This document shows, piece by piece, positions 1 to 12,773 of a stretch of DNA of 64,000 nt. How positions within the stretch are numbered: the stretch's first letter is position 1; the number at the start of each line of letters is the position of its first letter. Under the pieces are notes generated by a model that saw nothing but the letters and a program-made list of their open reading frames with translations, was not told where the DNA came from and did no database searches. Source of the DNA: Crotalaria pallida (taxonomy: Eukaryota; Streptophyta; Magnoliopsida; Fabales; Fabaceae); the NCBI GenBank assembly GCA_037953625.1, contig CM075655.1, positions 10,620,001 through 10,684,000 of the forward strand, written 5' to 3'. The position numbers and the translations under genes were made by a program.

Positions 1-341
1 TCATAGGAGAAACGGATTAGATAGAGAAAAGTGAGTAATCGAGGATTTCTAGGTAGAATCCTTGTTTTTGGAGATGTTTGAATGATTGCTTGCTTGATTT
101 CCCCTTAAGTCCGTACCTCTGGTTGGACTTTCTGCGACGACGACCAGCTACGGAAGCGGCACCTTCTTCGGTTAGTCCGTTGGACTTAACCCGACTCGAC
201 ACACAAGTGACGGTACGAGTGGAATCTCTCCACCTGGAAGCGGTTAAATAAGAATATCAGAATGACATGAGAATGCTGTTGCCTTGCTGCCCAATCTACA
301 ATGTATTTCTCGGGGACGAGAAATCCTTAAGTTGGGGAGAA
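1..341 (+). mobile_element. 3' end of a Ty3/gypsy internal region with polypurine tract
   Basis: The last bases, AAGTTGGGGAGAA at about 329-341, form a polypurine tract directly followed by TGTAACACCCC, the usual start of a plant gypsy LTR. The rest of the stretch has no convincing pol homology that I can read, so it is probably the untranslated end after integrase. The rest of the element lies left of the window. Confidence 0.6.
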
Positions 342-3300
342 TGTAACACCCCATAAATTCCTCATATTAAACCAAAACACTAAAGGAACTTGTTTTCAAG
401 AAAACTGTTTTGGAAGAGTATTTTCTTAATTGATTTTCTTAGAATTCACGTTTTTGAGATAATGAATGATTTTAAAGTAATGATGTCCAACATTTAGAAA
501 TTTGATTTTTGAGAAAATTTATACACTTAATAATTTATTAAAATGTTTGTGATTTATTGAGTGTGTATATACGGTTTGACATACATGAATATACTTCGGT
601 TTTAAGGAATTTAATTATTACGATGTGTGTATATGCATAGAGTAATGTGTGATGTATGGATCTATAAATTTATGTGTATATGTATATGTGTGCCATGTGA
701 ACATGTATGTATTCTCCATAAATTCATGCTGTAACCCCCTGACTGAATACCTCATATTTGTTTGAAAACCCTAAAAAGATTCTTTGGATAAAGTATTTTA
801 AGAGATGTGATTTCAAAAAATATTTCTTGACTTAAATTTATTCTGTGTTTTCAAGTGATTTTGGATTTTTAAGCAACTGATTTTATTCGAGGCAAACCTT
901 ATGAATTTCGGATTTATGGCATTTTAAATTAAATTCTTTAAGCATTTTATATTTTGTAATTTTATGGAAATTATGATTTATGTGAAAAAGAAAAAGGAAA
1001 ATGAAATTGTGCATGTGTGTGCATATGTGTCGCCGTGAGAAGGAGAGTGGGTAGTGCATGAATGAGTCATGCCTTGACCTCTTGAACCCTAGGCTAGTAA
1101 TCCTTAGCACCTAGGTTTAGTTTAAATGTTAAGCATGGTTAGATGTTTGACCAACCAATAGGAAGTGGGATTAGCCCTAATTCTTCTCTATTTGTCTAAG
1201 GCTTGGCTTGAGTCATGCAAGCCTTGGTTTGGCCAATTCTACCCTTCACCCAACAACTCTTGACCGAATGATCTTAAGGGCAAGAAGGGAAAATGTTGTG
1301 TGTTGATTTATAGCCCAAACCGTAGCACCCTCAACCCCATTTGCTTCTCATTTCACTTCTACAACCAAACACTTCTCCTAAGAGAGCATCCAACTCTTAG
1401 AAAGGAACTAGAAACACATAGAGAGAGGGAGAACCCGTGAGCACCCAAGGAGAAGAGGAAGAGAAAGATCAAGTCCTAAGCCTTAGATCCTTGAAGATTA
1501 AGTGAAGAGGTTGAAGATTCTTCTCATTCTCTAGCTTATTCGAAGATCCTAAGTTGTTCTAAGTGATTTTAATTTCTAAGTCTTGTAAAAGTTTTTGTTG
1601 TTGTTGTATGTCTAAGTTCCTAGCGGATCTATGTTTGTAAGAGTTTGCTAAGCCTTGATCTTGAGTTTCAAGAACTTTCCAAGTTGTAGAACCTAAACCC
1701 ATGGACATTCCTATTCGGCCTTGTTTGGGAATTAGGTCATGATGATCTTTATTTCATTTTGAGTCCATGCATGTCGATTTGATGCTTAATGAAGTTGATC
1801 TAAATAATTTTCATGCTTTGATTTCAACTTTGATTTTTCTAAAGCTTTGATCTTTGATTTTCTTTTCAAAAGGTCGTGAATCTTTTGTGTTGATCTTGAA
1901 AAAGGTTTGATACTTGCTTTGATTTTTATGGTTTTGATCTTAAAAAGCTTTGCATGTAGTTTTCTTGCTCAAAAAGTTTTGATCCTTTACTTGCATGATT
2001 CGGTTTTGATGAGAAACCAAGGGAAACACTTCTTTTCCAAATGATCTATGTTTTGACTTAACTCATAAGTATTTCAAAGACAATGATTTAAGTTTTCCTC
2101 TTGATTTTGTTAAAGAACCATTCGGCCAAGTCTAAGTAGGATAGGGAATCATAATAGATCATCATCTTGTTTACTTACATGTTGAAAATTTCCTTACCTA
2201 GAGATTTATAGGCGCATGCATGTGTTTTTCTTAAGAAAACAAAGACTTTGATATAATTCCTAATTTTATTGTGTTAAGGAACTAAATTTTTTACTTGCTA
2301 ATTTCCTTATGTAACCCACGGTTTTATAAAGAAGATAAGAAAACAAGTTTTTGAAAAATTGATCTATGTCTTGATTCATGTTCTAGGTGCATGCATGATA
2401 GAAATTTAAGATTTTAGATTTTGTTATACCATGATGATATTCGGCCTAATCATGTTAGTTAGGTTAGGATTCCTTTCCATGAAATGACTTAAAAGAATTG
2501 AGTATGTTTTGAAGAAATATGCTAAATGAATTGCTTTAAATTATGTTGTAAGCACTTCTTTTCTATTAGGTTTTTAGTCAAAGATAAAGGAAACAAATGA
2601 GTTAAATTAATTTTGGAAGAATTTTGTGTGAATAAACACATGTGTGTGCTTATGTGTATCCGGGTAGGATTAAAAGGAAGTAGAATTTAAGTGTTTAAAA
2701 TAAACTAAGTTGATTTAGGTGATTTGAATTGTGATGTTGATTTGTCTTCTTTGGTTCCATTCGGTTGTGTGATTTAAATGAGTTCAGGGAGTTTAATTGC
2801 ATGTAATGTGCATGATGATTGTTTAAAGTTAGGAAAATAAATATTTATGCGTTTGAAACTTGACTCAAATTGGTTTATAAATGCTTGCGTGACTAAGTGC
2901 TTTATGTTGACAAATTATGTGTGGGCAGCATGATCATTCTACTATTGATTACACTATGTGCTTAATGTTAATGTGGTTTGATTTCCTTGAGAATTTTAAT
3001 TGTGTTCATGGCTACGAAAAAGGTTTAAGTTTTTAAGTACCGATTTTAATAAAAGGGTTATTTACAATAAAAAGTGTATTTATAATATTTTCGGAGTTTT
3101 ATCAAAATGATTTCGTAAAACTGTTTTACTGTCCAGCATTACTTGGACGAGTTTCTTTGGTTTAAAAATGTTTTCATATGATTCAGAGTAAAGTTTTTAA
3201 ATGGGAATTGATTTAAGAAAGAACCAGATCGAAAATAATTATATTTTCAAAATTTTCAACAAAAGAGAAGATAAGTATCAAACTAAGAAAAGATTTCCCT

Positions 3301-5979
3301 CAAATAAGTTGATGATGTAAACTGTTTTATTTAATATGAGGAATAATAAAGAAAAGAGGTTGGGGAAGATGGCTGCACAAGGTTCAAAGGAGAGCACACC
3401 TTCAACAGCTGGACCTCAGATGAGAGAGAAGCCTTCCCTAAGACATAATGGTAGCTAGGTGATTTAGTAGGGCGTTCCGTATCATCTCAAAGATCGGAAC
3501 TCGTGGTTAGCGTCAGTAGTATAAGCGACAATTGTTTGCCTTGTGTGGTCGCTTATACGAAGGTGTCAAAAACCACAATTTTATTGTGTGATGTTGTGTG
3601 TTTATAGTATGCTTTGTATTGTTTATTGATTCATGTATCATGATGCTTATAATTATAATAAGAAAACGACTGTTGGGTATGAGAGGAGAAAAACAAATTA
3701 AGAATAATGACAAGAAAATAAGAATGATGAAAGGATAAGAGTGATTAGACAAAGAGATGAGAGTTGAGACCGAGAAAGGAAATTGATGATAATGATGAGA
3801 ACGAGCCAGAGCTGGGGAGTGTGATGTTGATTGTTGGGATGAGAGGCGAACCGAGTTGAGCTGAGCTCCTCTGTTCTTGGTTTTAGTCTGGGAGCTAGTG
3901 TTGAGCTGGGCTTGCTCCTCCACTAGCGCTCAGCACAAAGGTGTTTGAAAAAGAGTTTTGAAAAAGAAATTTTGAGTTGTGAAAACAATTTTTGAAAAAG
4001 GTTTATAAACTGAAATTTTTGAAAATGTTTTTGGAATGGGATTTTGAAGAAGTTTGTGAAACAATACTTTCCAAGAAATTTTATGACACGGACTCTTGAA
4101 AAAGGTTTTATGAAAAGATATTTTGTGGAACATGTTCTGAACGAGATCGGGGTAAAGTGTATTTGAAATGGTATTTTGGTGGAAGGTGATTTTTGAGAAT
4201 TTTTCTGGAAATGATGTTTATGGGAAAGTTGTGAAATTGAGATCGTGGTTAAGTTGAAACATGAGATCTGTATCAAGTGAGTGACCCCCAGCTCTGAGCT
4301 ACGTGTGATGCGATAAGAAAGAATTGTGCAAAGTAGTGGTCGGGACTCACTGAAGGGATGCACTAAGGGTGAGCCGACTGTTAGGATGATTAAATAATTA
4401 AAAGACTTTAAAAGACATTAACGCGAACGTGGTGAGTTATGAGAGTTAACCTGAAGTAGTGGAGAGGAAGATACTATGGGTATCTTCGGATACTCAGGTG
4501 GGGATTGCAGGAGGGGAGGACGATGACGGTGAAACGTCAAGAAGTCTAGAGTATTGTTGTAGACAGAACGAATTCCATAAGTGGTGCACTAACGTGGTGG
4601 GGATTGGGTCCAATACCGTGGTAAGTTCTGTGCGCGCACTACAACAATACTGTCGCCCCCTCGATGCAAGTCTACAACAGTGGAGAGGGACTGGAACGGG
4701 GCAATGTGTTTTGATTATATGATATGTTTTGAGGTTGAGACCTCCTGGCTTGGAGCCATTGTTGAGACAGCTGTCATGCCCGCGTGGTAAAGGTCCTGTA
4801 CTCCTGTTGGCTTCCGATTAGGTTGGGTGGATGGCCGACGAGATGTAGGCTTGAAATACGAGTGCTAACTACTAAAGGAAACGTGTACCTCGATGACCCT
4901 TTAACTCCCTTGGTCATCGATGGTTTTAATTCAATAAGACATTAAAAGAAAAGATTGTCCAAGAAAGAATGAGCGTTGAGAAGCGTAGGAGACGAGAAAG
5001 AGGTTGAGAGTAGAAATGTGGAAAAGAAAGTAAGACCCGTGAGTGGGAGTGAGAATCAAGAATGAATAAAAAAAAATAAAGTGAGATAATGATGATGATA
5101 AAATTTTGCCTGTTGTTTTGTATGTGTTGTGTGCTATTTGTGTGTGTCCTATTATTTTGCCTACCATAATTCCACACCGTCAACGCTACGCGTCTGGAAT
5201 GCTTACTCTCTCCTGTTCGTTGGCGCATTGGTGTCGCTGGTGATTCCAACGGGCAGATGGAGTGTTGTATGGACGTCACTACGTGGAGCAAATCTGGGAG
5301 AGGATGGATGCGTACCGCCAGAGGCTGGGTAGGGACCGGCCACACTCAGATTGTAATCCCCGACCCGGAACATCAGTTGAGCGGGACAGACTTAGGACCG
5401 TTCTTGAGACAAGTTACGGTTCGCGGATATAAGAACTACAGAGAGAAGGTACGTTATGAGGAACGGTGGAACTATACTACCAGAGATGAAGCAACGATGG
5501 AATCCGACAACCCAGCAGAGACATCAACTCGTAAGGTAGCATTCCCTGGGAAGAAGAAAGGGCACAAGAAGAAAGAGGACCTTCACCTGAATGCTTTTAA
5601 TAGGGTAGCAGAACAATAGTGTAGTCAGTTTAGAGTGTAGTGAATGTATTGTGTTAAGGATTACCTGAGTAATGGTATGCTGATGTAACTTCACCGATTC
5701 TGTATACTGCCCAACTTTTTATGATGACACTCCTTTATGAAGTATGTTTAAGCTCTTTCAAGGAACGAATGGAGTTGCTTAAGTGGAACCAAACTATTTT
5801 ACAAACAGAATGTTTTCAAAAATGTAGTGATTAAGTTTGGTTCCAAGTAACAACTCGGTTTTCGAAAGGAATATGTTGGAGTAACTTAATTATGTTTCAC
5901 AAAAAAAAATGGCCTCATTTTTGGCAACCTCAACAAGTAAAAGTCAATATTTTGGGTTTTCGAAAATCGGGTTGTTACA
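342..5979 (+). mobile_element. Long LTR-derived gypsy DNA, possibly two or more nested LTRs
   Basis: The region opens with TGTAACACCCC after a polypurine tract and closes with GGGTTGTTACA at 5969-5979, directly before a gag reading frame, so both edges look like gypsy LTR termini. A second, similar LTR-like start (TGTAACCCCC) is at 730. Inside there is a long leader-like stretch near 1370-1480, no long conserved frame, and a short + frame at 5257-5619 with a Lys/Glu-rich end that resembles nothing I know. At 5.6 kb it is long for one LTR, so more than one LTR may be fused here. The minus-strand frames at 3513-4363 are low-complexity and look non-coding. Confidence 0.5.
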
Positions 5980-7082
5980 TTCATACTATGGATAAGATCT
6001 TTAGAACATTAGACTGCACTGAGGCTCAGAAGATGGCATATGCAGTTTATATGCTAGAAGACGAGGCTGAGAACTGGTGGAATCACACAGTTCAACTCCT
6101 ACACTATGAAGGGAGGGATATTAATTGTAGTGTGTTTAAGGAGAAGTTCCTCAATAAATACTTTCTGGAAGATTTAAGAAGGAAAAAGGAAATTGAGTTT
6201 CTGCAATTAAAGCGAGATATGAGTGTGGGTGAGTACGCGGCTAAATTCGAGGAACTAATGAAGTACTCTCCATATTATCAGAACAATCCCGATGAGAGGA
6301 GCAAATGCATCAAGTTTGAAAGTGGTTTGAGACCTGAACTAAAATCTATTTTTAGTTATCAGAAGATTCAAAGTTTTTCTATGTTGGTAGATATGTATCG
6401 AATGTATGAGGATGACAAGAAGGCTGAGGTATTAGCTGAGCATTCAAAGGGTAACCATCACAGCTATGGACCACAACGAAAGAAAAGATTTGATCCTCGG
6501 AATAAGGGTCCATATTTAGATCAGAACCGAGGCAAAGGTAGAGATGAAGTTAAGTATGGGGTTAAGCCTCGCAGTAATGCTCCTTACTGTGAGAAGTGTA
6601 AGCATCATCATTATGGAAGGATTTGCTGGGCAACAAGTAATTGCTTCAACTATGGAAAGCAGGGTCATGTTGCACGTTACTGCAGAGAAGCTGTGAAAAG
6701 TAACCACATCGGACTTGCTAGCAAACCAAAGACTCAAGGCAAAATGTTTACCCTGAATAGAGTAGAAAAGAACCAATCTCCTGATCTCGTGCAAGGTAAC
6801 CATTTATTTCAAAACCAACTTTGCATGATTGTGTTCGATTCGGGGGTTATCCATTCTTTTGTTCGATATATATGTATGAGTAGGTTGAAGTCGGATTTCC
6901 CTAATTGTTTTAAAATTAGAGACCCTACGAAACTACCCAAACTTGTTTCTAAAGTTCATTTAGATGATAGTGTCGAGATATTTGATCGCGACACTAAGTT
7001 AAATTCGATCTATCATCCTTTATCACATTTGGATGTGATTTTGGGGAAGGTTAACATTTCCTCCTGTGTTACTCCTACTTGA
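5980..7082 (+). pseudogene. Ty3/gypsy gag-protease fragment (5'-truncated)
   Basis: The frame encodes a retrotransposon Gag capsid region (DKIFRTLDC then EDEAENWW, later a KYFLEDLRRKKEIEFLQL stretch and SVGEYAAKFEEL), a CCHC zinc knuckle (CFNYGKQGHVARYC, with Tyr in place of the second usual Cys so the metal site is damaged), and a retropepsin-like segment with FDSGVIHSFV where the family has D-S/T-G-A. It ends in LDVILGK, after which the frame breaks. The N-terminal part of Gag is missing because LTR DNA ends at 5979. The longer open frame from 5892 simply reads into that LTR and is not the true start. There is no reverse transcriptase downstream, so this is dead. Confidence 0.85.
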
Positions 7083-9310
7083 TTCATGCCAAAGTATTGG
7101 AGCATACTTTCATGTGTCAAGCCAGGACTTGGAAGGAGGTAGTTTTAAGAAAGGAAGGTAGATGTGTATGAATCAAAGTGATTGAATACACACAAGGCGA
7201 TACATTTGGCACATGACTTGAGCTTTGCAACGATCATGGTTGCTTTGAGGGCTTGAGGCCTTCTCCCCGTGTCACTACGCTTTAAGTGTTAATGACCCTG
7301 GAGAGTCGAAGTAATTGTTCAACCGAGAGGAGTAGTTGAACAAGGGACAACGTCGACGGTCAGAATTTTAAAGGCACATGATCGGAGACTCTGTCGTCGT
7401 CATGACAAATCAAATGAGGAAGCAATCACAATGGGCTGAAAGACAATTCATGTGAGCTCCATGGAGTTTAAGGAAGTGGATTTAAGGAGTCTAATAGATT
7501 CGAGCTTGATGATACAAGTAGACTAACAAGAAGTAAGGTGGGAAGGTTACAAATTATTCGTGAATCGCAACAAAGAACTGAAAAACTAAGGACAAATAAG
7601 AGATTGATTTCAAAAGGGAAGAAACCAAAATTCCATAGGAGATATTTTAAGGACAAGAATTTGAATTTCGGATAATTTGGAGATTTAAGGCTAATTATGG
7701 AATTAAGAAAAAGGGATGAGTGAAGGTTATACCACTCATATGCTAGGTGGTGAAGCTAAGACATAGTGGAACTATGTAAATTTGATATTGGAAACGAAGG
7801 ATTGGCATGTCACCTGGGAACCACTCAAGGATGAAGCTTTGAAAAATTAGAGAAAGGAGATTAAATTGTTTGAAATGAGGTAGGACAATATGAATCTCTG
7901 GAAAACATTGCCAAGTTCAAAAGATCGGAGAAGTATGTTTCGTTGCAATTTTGATAGAAGGTTCAAACATGCGGAGTCCGAAAAGACTGATGTTTGAATT
8001 TCCAACCAGTTATCAACAATTAAGGAATAAGGGATTCCTGACATTAGTGAGCATGTGTAGAATTGGTATGGATGATGAGGAAAGCACAAAAAGCTTATAA
8101 AGCACAGGAAGCTTATGAGTGAATTAACTATAAGGACCAGAATTTCATGCATAAGGAATTAAGGAAACCGCAATTGCATGGAAGGAAACTGAAAAGCAGA
8201 TGGAAAGAAATTATTTGTCAATTTAAAGTGAGAAGATAGAGCGCATCATCGTGGGCTGAGTAGTGCTATACTGAAAGGGATACTTGATTTCACTTGCAAG
8301 AAAATGAAGTCTTATTCGTCGGATTGCTTAAAGGAGGAATACCAGAAGGGAATGGTCAGCCAGCAAATCAAGAGTGGAAGAGTTTTCTATCCTGCTAGGA
8401 TGCGAGTTAGATTCGGATATAGGTAGTCTGAGTTATCCCTTCGCCGATTTGAATTAACGTAGTCAAATGTTTTTGATTGCGTTAATTAAATCGTTTTGTA
8501 ATTCGAATATCTGAGCAAATCTTCAACTTGAATTTCTATGATCAAAACCCTTATCACAGTTGGATGTGATAAATATCTTTGGGAACTACAGAAAGAGAAA
8601 GATCAGTTAAGACTAGAGAGATTAACAAACCACCGGGATAGGACAAGTATTTGTCTCCCCAACGGAAGTTTCTCTAGAACTTGGCTATCTGACTAAGTCT
8701 GATAGTGACGATAACGTTCTTTATCTTTAAGTTCATCCAACTTAAAGGTAAATCGTATAGTCTTTCTTGAGAAAGATTATATCTGAGAAGGATGATTTCA
8801 TTACTGATAGTTTAAATATTAGGACTGATCACCCTAATGTTTACAACTATTAAGAAATGAAGCCATACGAATATTTCCTTACTCGTGCCTGAGTGATCAG
8901 AGTGCGCAACGGGACATGATTTTCCTCAAAAATATCTTTGGAAAATGTTTTTAATTGAGGAGTATATATATATATATTCAAAAGGTATTATTCGAAAAAG
9001 TTTTTGGTCAAAAGATTTCATTTGAAGGAATTACAAGATAATTTTTGAGGAAGTTTAACAAAAACCCTTTTATGAGAAACAAGGATTTGTATATGTTTTG
9101 GAATGAAAAAGTTTTATTTGAGAAAAAACTCAATTGAAATATTTTGTGAAACGTTTTGGGTCAGAAAGTTTGAAAAAATATAAGAAAATTCCTTTTAAGT
9201 GGGGAAGGGTTCTTCCTAACTATATTTTGAAAATGTACATAACCTTAGAACAATTTTTTTTGTGTAACCTTGGAAACTATAGAATTTCTAAAGAAAGAAT
9301 TTCGGGGTCG
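7083..9310 (+). pseudogene. Second, heavily decayed gag-protease region
   Basis: No frame stays open, but translated scraps match Gag again: a stretch near 7735-7900 reads like MLGGEAK..WNY, then DWHVTWEPLKDE and RKEIKLFEM, the same order as in the fragment upstream. Near 8560-8580 a scrap reads PLSQLDVI, the usual end of the protease domain in this clade. This suggests a second element of the same lineage joined head to tail with the first. The 8880-9310 part shows nothing recognisable beyond a repeated AAATTCCTTTTAAGTGGGG tract at about 9190 and 9312. Confidence 0.5.
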
Positions 9311-9334
9311 AAATTCCTTTTAAGTGGGGAAGAG

Positions 9335-9651
9335 TGTAACATCCCAGATTTTTAACCCCTGATTAGTAAAATGTTAATTATAAAGCTTATTTATAATTAA
9401 TTATTTTTTCTTGATTTCAAGTAATTTATTAGGAATGATAATATTATAGAGTTTTAATATGAGAAAATAAATATTTTCACATTAATCCCTGTTTGGGGAC
9501 CTCGAAGTAATTTTAGAAAGGTTTTGGAGGGAAAGAAAATAAAATTAATATTTTTCAAAAATTGGCCAAAAACTCGAGTATTTTTGAGAATACTCGAGTA
9601 TTCTGGTCAGAGTTGCACTCGTGAGTGCGTTCGCTGAGTCACCAATGATGT
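9335..9651 (+). mobile_element. 5' part of an LTR of the CTCGAGTA family, truncated
   Basis: A polypurine tract (AAGTGGGGAAGAG at about 9322-9334) is followed by TGTAACATCCC. The first 300 bases align in order with the reverse complement of the 34322 end of the LTR at 30801-34322, including ACTCGAGTA words at about 9573-9602 and the GAGTTGCACTCGTGAGTGCGTT stretch. Similarity stops near 9651 where different retrotransposon DNA begins. Confidence 0.75.
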
Positions 9652-9667
9652 ATGCTAGGCCTTCTTG

Positions 9668-9679
9668 CTCGGATACCAT
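9668..9679 (-). other. Primer-binding-site remnant next to the left LTR
   Basis: CTCGGATACCAT is the reverse complement of a plant initiator-Met-tRNA primer site (ATGGTATCAGAG) with one mismatch. It sits 3 bases left of the LTR start at 9683, exactly as the intact site sits left of the LTR at 12774. A true 3' LTR should not have a primer site there. Confidence 0.65.
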
Positions 9680-9682
9680 AAA

Positions 9683-11112
9683 TGTAACACCTTGTAATTA
9701 ATTACCCTTAATTCCCCTTATATTAAAAATACGGGCTTAAAAATTCCTTTTTAATTTATGAAAATCAACCATCAAACGGACGGAGTTTCATTTGAATTTC
9801 GGACTTTTCCAAAAGGTCAACCTGATAAACGCATTTATATAATATCAACATTAGCCAGCAGGGCTCAAATATAAGTATATATGCATGATATAGTGGCCCC
9901 GTGGGCTCAAAAGTAAAACATCAGTAACAGTTTTTAGAGTGCCAGCAAAAATGCTATGTATGTAAATCAAGAAGACATAACATCAACTATGCCCCAAAAA
10001 TGAAACATAAATCATGCCCCAAATGAAGTTATCCTAAGCCTCACTCAAAAAGTATATACAACACATACACATAAAAATAATATAGAGGCTTAGGTCAATA
10101 TAATGCATCTAAATTCCCCCAACCCTACTCTCCCTGTGAGGGAGAGTAATCCTGCTCGGCCGGTCCTGGTGTATACTCCGACTCAGTACCTGAAAAATGG
10201 TAAGGAGGTGAGTGTTACATAATAAAATAGGGAAGCAATTTCTATTATGCTATACACAAACACAAATAATCATATAGTGCACATAAACCAGTGAATCATT
10301 CCCAAACAAATCAATTTATTCCATGTCAATAATAAAATTAATTCATTATAGCTTTAGTTCCAACCTTTCATACTTTTCCAATTTATTCCGGAATTACACA
10401 TTAGTCATACTCATGCATAAGGTCACAACCCACTTTTTATCACATGCTCTTTTTGTTTTTGAAAAGACTTTTAGAAATTATTACGTGGATTTCCATCATT
10501 GCGTACAGTCTCCTTCGGACAACGTCTTACAGCTGCACAAAATGTGTCTTACGCGGTCCATGCGTACAGTCTCCTACGGACAACGTCTTACAAGACCTGG
10601 ATTCCACAATCGGAAGGTGCATCCATCATTGCGTACAGTCTCCTTCGGACAACGTCTTACAGCAGCGCATCAGGTGCGACTTACGCGATCTATGCGTACA
10701 GTCTCCTACAGAAAACGTCTTACAAGATTTGGAGAGATACAATCCAATTTTATTATTAAATAATATATGGTGTGTGTGTCCATAACTGCGTACAGTCTCC
10801 TTCGGACAACGTCTTACAGCAGCGCATCAAGTGCGTCTTACGTGATCTATGCGTGCAGTCTCCTACGGACAACGTCTTACAAGATCTGAATCACATACTC
10901 TATGTTCTTTAAGTCTTTGAATTTCATTTTCAATTTATTCCACTTGTAATCATTCTCATGGATTCATCAATTTAAACATTTAATTATATTTTCAAATTTC
11001 CAAAGAGTCATTCATACCAAATCCAAACCTCATATTTATTATTATTCATAAATTCTAGGGCTCATCATAATTAAGCAAAATAACAACCACATAACAAAGT
11101 ATCATAGTCAAA
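9683..11112 (-). mobile_element. Truncated LTR (TTAATCGATTAA family), left copy
   Basis: Near-identical to 12774-14235 of the full LTR copy. Similarity ends at about 11112, where the sequence passes directly into reverse-transcriptase-start and protease coding sequence. The missing part corresponds to 14236-15251, which holds the LTR promoter side. It includes an LTR splice-acceptor-like site (exon side from 10189 on the minus strand) and a 6-copy minisatellite. Confidence 0.85.
10498..10886. repeat. Minisatellite inside the left LTR
   Basis: Six copies of a core GCGTACAGTCTCC(T)(A/T)CGGACAACGTCTTACA, spaced about 60-70 bases with one wider gap. Copies alternate between two kinds (TTCGGACAACGTCTTACAGC and TACGGACAACGTCTTACAAGA), so the real repeat is a dimer of about 130 bases, present three times. 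Confidence 0.9.
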
Positions 11113-12594
11113 TTCTACTTCTCTGGCTGGAGGTAATCCGGGAATTTCAACAGGAAAAACATCCGGAAACTCACAAACCACTGGGATTCTACTCATATCT
11201 GATGCTTCCTCATCATCCAAAGCCGACACCGAGACTTGACAGAAGATTAGTGACTTCTGACTACAATCAAGAAGGACACGATTCTGGGACATCCAGTCCA
11301 TGCCTAGAATGATATCCAGCTTGGTTAAGGGCAAACATATTAAATTAACTTTGAATTCCCGCTCCAATACTCGGAGTGGGAAATCCAAACTCATCAAGGA
11401 TGTAACCACGGCTGAATTATTAGGGGTAGACACTGACAACTTAAAAGGCATCTCAACCGTAGATAGTTTTAATCTTTCCATGCAATTGACATAAATAAAA
11501 GAGTGTGTAGCTCCACAATCGAGGAGAATACCACATGCAATATCATTTATATGGCCAATACCTCGAATCAGCTCATCAGCCTCAGTCACCTCCTCTCCAT
11601 CAAGAGTGTACACCTTCCCCTTCTGAAGTGGACGGCCGTCACCAACCCTCTGCGCCCTAGTCACATTAGCTTCCTTGTTAACTGCATTCTTTGGGCAGTT
11701 AGTTGCAACATGACCGGGTTGTCCACATTTGAAACAAGTGACATTTAATTGATTCTGATTCAAACTCCAGCATACACTTCTATGTTGCTTGCCACAATGA
11801 GGACAAGGCGGAATAGGACCAGATGAACCCCCTATAGGGCCTGCTCTAGGCTGTGGATAGGGGCCTGGTCGCTGCACCACTCCCTTGCCCCTTATAGGAC
11901 CACCACTTCTTTGCACAGTCTTGCTTTTATCTTCTACCATCTTTCTCTTAAGCTCCTTCTCATAAGTGCTCACCATGTTAACCAAACGGGCCAAGTTGTC
12001 AATATTGTGATACTCACACGAAAGGCTAATATCAGTCCTGAGTCCAGACTCAAACTTAACTCATTTTCCGCGCTCACTGGCATCCTGATAGTCAGAGAAT
12101 CGGATAAGATCTTCAAATCTAGCTGCATGATCCCCAACTGACATAGAGCCTTGAGTCAGTTGGAGAAAGGCAATCTCCTTCTCCCTCCTAACATCTTCAG
12201 GGAAATACTTCCCTAAGAAGAGATCCTTGAATACTTCCCAAGAAACAACTGGATTGGCTGCCACCAATCCCCTCCTTTGCTGGTCCCACCAATGCTCAGC
12301 CTCATTGGTCAGCATGAATTCAGCCAGTCGAACATGCTGATCCATTGGTGGTTGAATAGAGCGGAGGATCTTCTCGATCTCCTATATCCATCTCTGTGCT
12401 CCATCAGGGTCATTTCCACCTTCGAAACGAGGTGGATCATTCTTTCGGAACCTAGCTATCCAGTCAACCTCAACTGGAGTTGGTTGCAGAGCTGCTGCTG
12501 CTGTAGCTGCCATCTGTTCTCCCTGCTGCTGCATCTGTGATAGATGCTCCAGAATGGCTGCAGGCCCATCATTACCAGCCCTTCTTCTAGCCAT
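11113..12594 (-). pseudogene. Ty3/gypsy gag-protease (broken polyprotein)
   Basis: Read on the minus strand from ATG at 12594 (MARRRAGNDG), this is a Gag of the RVP_2 gypsy type: a capsid region with EAEHWW and GKYFPEDVRREKEIAFLQL, a CCHC zinc knuckle CFKCGQPGHVATNC, then a retropepsin with DCGATHSF (D-C-G in place of the usual D-S/T-G) and LDIILGMDW, and the first residues of the reverse transcriptase linker (EFPDVFPVEIPGLPP). Two in-frame stops, near 12381 and 12060, split it into three frames. The rest of pol is absent: the sequence is fused to truncated LTR at about 11112, so a single deletion removed RT, RNase H, integrase and part of an LTR. Confidence 0.9.
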
Positions 12595-12758
12595 ACTGCT
12601 TAGTCAAAGAGAACAGACCAGTAAGACTCAAATACTAAATGTATAAATAGTAATATAATTATACTACTAAATTCCTAAACTATTACTATGAGCATCAATT
12701 ACTCGCTAGGTGAGTAATCATGTGGAGTTTGCATAACTCCAAGGCCGAGGAGAAACTG

Positions 12759-12770
12759 CTCTGATACCAT
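12759..12770 (-). other. Primer-binding site (initiator Met tRNA)
   Basis: CTCTGATACCAT, the reverse complement of ATGGTATCAGAG, lies 3 bases inside the 5' LTR boundary at 12774. It fixes the element's orientation as minus and places the Gag start about 165 bases downstream. Confidence 0.85.
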
Positions 12771-12773
12771 AAA

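Noticed and set aside
10323..10785. Frames of 86-146 codons over the LTR minisatellite (also 13444-13908)
   Set aside because: Three overlapping frames are open because the repeat unit lacks stops; they are in the apparent intron and antisense to the element.
10498..10886. CRISPR-like regular repeats
   Set aside because: Eukaryotic LTR context, repeats alternate in type and the 'spacers' are themselves repeated; it is a minisatellite.
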